Of a stretch of 64,000 bases of DNA, positions 63,599-64,000 are shown piece by piece; position 1 is the stretch's first letter; every line of letters starts with the position of its first letter. This stretch comes from Stutzerimonas stutzeri (GTDB lineage Bacteria; Pseudomonadota; Gammaproteobacteria; Pseudomonadales; Pseudomonadaceae): assembly GCF_024448695.1 (NCBI RefSeq), contig NZ_JAMOHY010000002.1:186001-250000 (forward strand). The letters run 5' to 3'. The translations under genes were made by a program, and so were the position numbers. Below the pieces are notes generated by a model that was not told the DNA's origin, ran no database searches, and worked only from the letters and a program-made list of their open reading frames with translations.

Positions 63599-64000
63599 TC
63601 AGCGTGATCGCATCACGGATTCCAGCACCTGCAGGGCCAGGTTGCCCTTGTGCGCGCCGAGCTTGACCTTGAAGGCCGGCATGCCATTGGCGCGCAGGAT
63701 CATGTCTTCGGGCATTTCCACCGGGATAACGTCGCCCGGTTGCATATTGAGGATGTCACGCAGCTTGAGCTGGCGCCGCACGACGGTGGCACCAAGCGGT
63801 ACGCTGACGTCAAGGACATCCTCGCGCAGGGCCTTGGACCAACGCTCGTCCTGGTCACTGACATCCGACTGGAAACCGGCATCGAGCATCTCTCGGATCG
63901 GTTCGATCATCGAATACGGCATGGTCACATGCAGATCGCCGCCCCCACTGTCGAGCTCGATATGAAAAGTCGAAACGACCACCACTTCACTGGGGCTGAC
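63599..64000 (-). CDS. fliM: Flagellar switch protein FliM, C-terminal part (cut by window edge)
   Basis: The C-terminal 133 residues of FliM are inside the window; the frame is open to the edge and the start is outside. VSPSEVVVVSTFHIEL, GDLHVTMPYSMIEPIREML and the SpoA-type end DVSVPLGATVVRRQLKLRDILNMQPGDVIPVEMPEDMILRANGMPAFKVKLG identify it. FliM binds CheY-P in the C-ring. fliN follows on the same strand. Confidence 0.95.
   Translation of the reverse strand, partial: VSPSEVVVVSTFHIELDSGGGDLHVTMPYSMIEPIREMLDAGFQSDVSDQDERWSKALREDVLDVSVPLGATVVRRQLKLRDILNMQPGDVIPVEMPEDMILRANGMPAFKVKLGAHKGNLALQVLESVMRSR

Overview
The window looks like chromosome of a gamma-proteobacterium of the Pseudomonas/Stutzerimonas type. 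Evidence is high GC, dense genes, a polar-flagellum and chemotaxis cluster in the Pseudomonas order (fliMNOPQR-flhB, flhA-flhF-fleN-fliA-cheYZAB-motCD-parA-parP-cheW), the Pseudomonas-specific regulators FleQ/FleS/FleR, and a minus-strand tRNA Glu-Gly-Cys-Leu group. Species assignment is inference from gene content only. I see no prophage, insertion sequence or CRISPR array.

Layout. 0-3 kb: the start of an unidentified gene at the edge, a CAP-domain secreted protein, a small unknown protein and a SotB-like efflux pump. 3.5-12 kb: a very large cyclic beta-1,2-glucan synthase (NdvB/ChvB type), interrupted near its 5' end by an in-frame stop and an apparent -1 frameshift. 12-30 kb: housekeeping, redox and stress genes (rlhA, a PCu(A)C copper chaperone, gor, a VOC-family enzyme, galU, hemN, GST, glutathione peroxidase, msrB, alaA, htpX, tpm), a methyl-accepting chemotaxis protein with a periplasmic CxxCH haem-type motif, and four tRNA genes. 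29.8-34.7 kb: fleR-fleS-fleQ-fliT on the minus strand. 35.6-42.7 kb: a complete system I cytochrome c maturation operon, ccmABCDEFGHI. 42.8-64 kb: fliK-like and flhX-like genes on the plus strand, then the long minus-strand flagellar/chemotaxis cluster, broken only by a plus-strand sodC between flhA and flhB, and ending in a truncated fliM at the window edge.

How it fits together. FleQ and RpoN head the flagellar cascade, and I see RpoN-type -24/-12 sites upstream of fleSR and flhA. FlhF and FleN set polar location and number, FliA drives late genes, and CheYZAB, CheW, ParA and ParP form the chemosensory array machinery. The Ccm operon could mature the CxxCH chemoreceptor, whose gene lies immediately upstream of hemN. 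GalU supplies UDP-glucose, the substrate of the broken glucan synthase.

The most notable points are the broken glucan synthase, the putative haem c chemoreceptor next to hemN, the fleQSR block separated from its usual fliC/fliD/fliS and fliE neighbours, a threefold repeated motif in the CheA linker, and several MITE-like palindromic repeats. No wholly new multi-gene system is evident.
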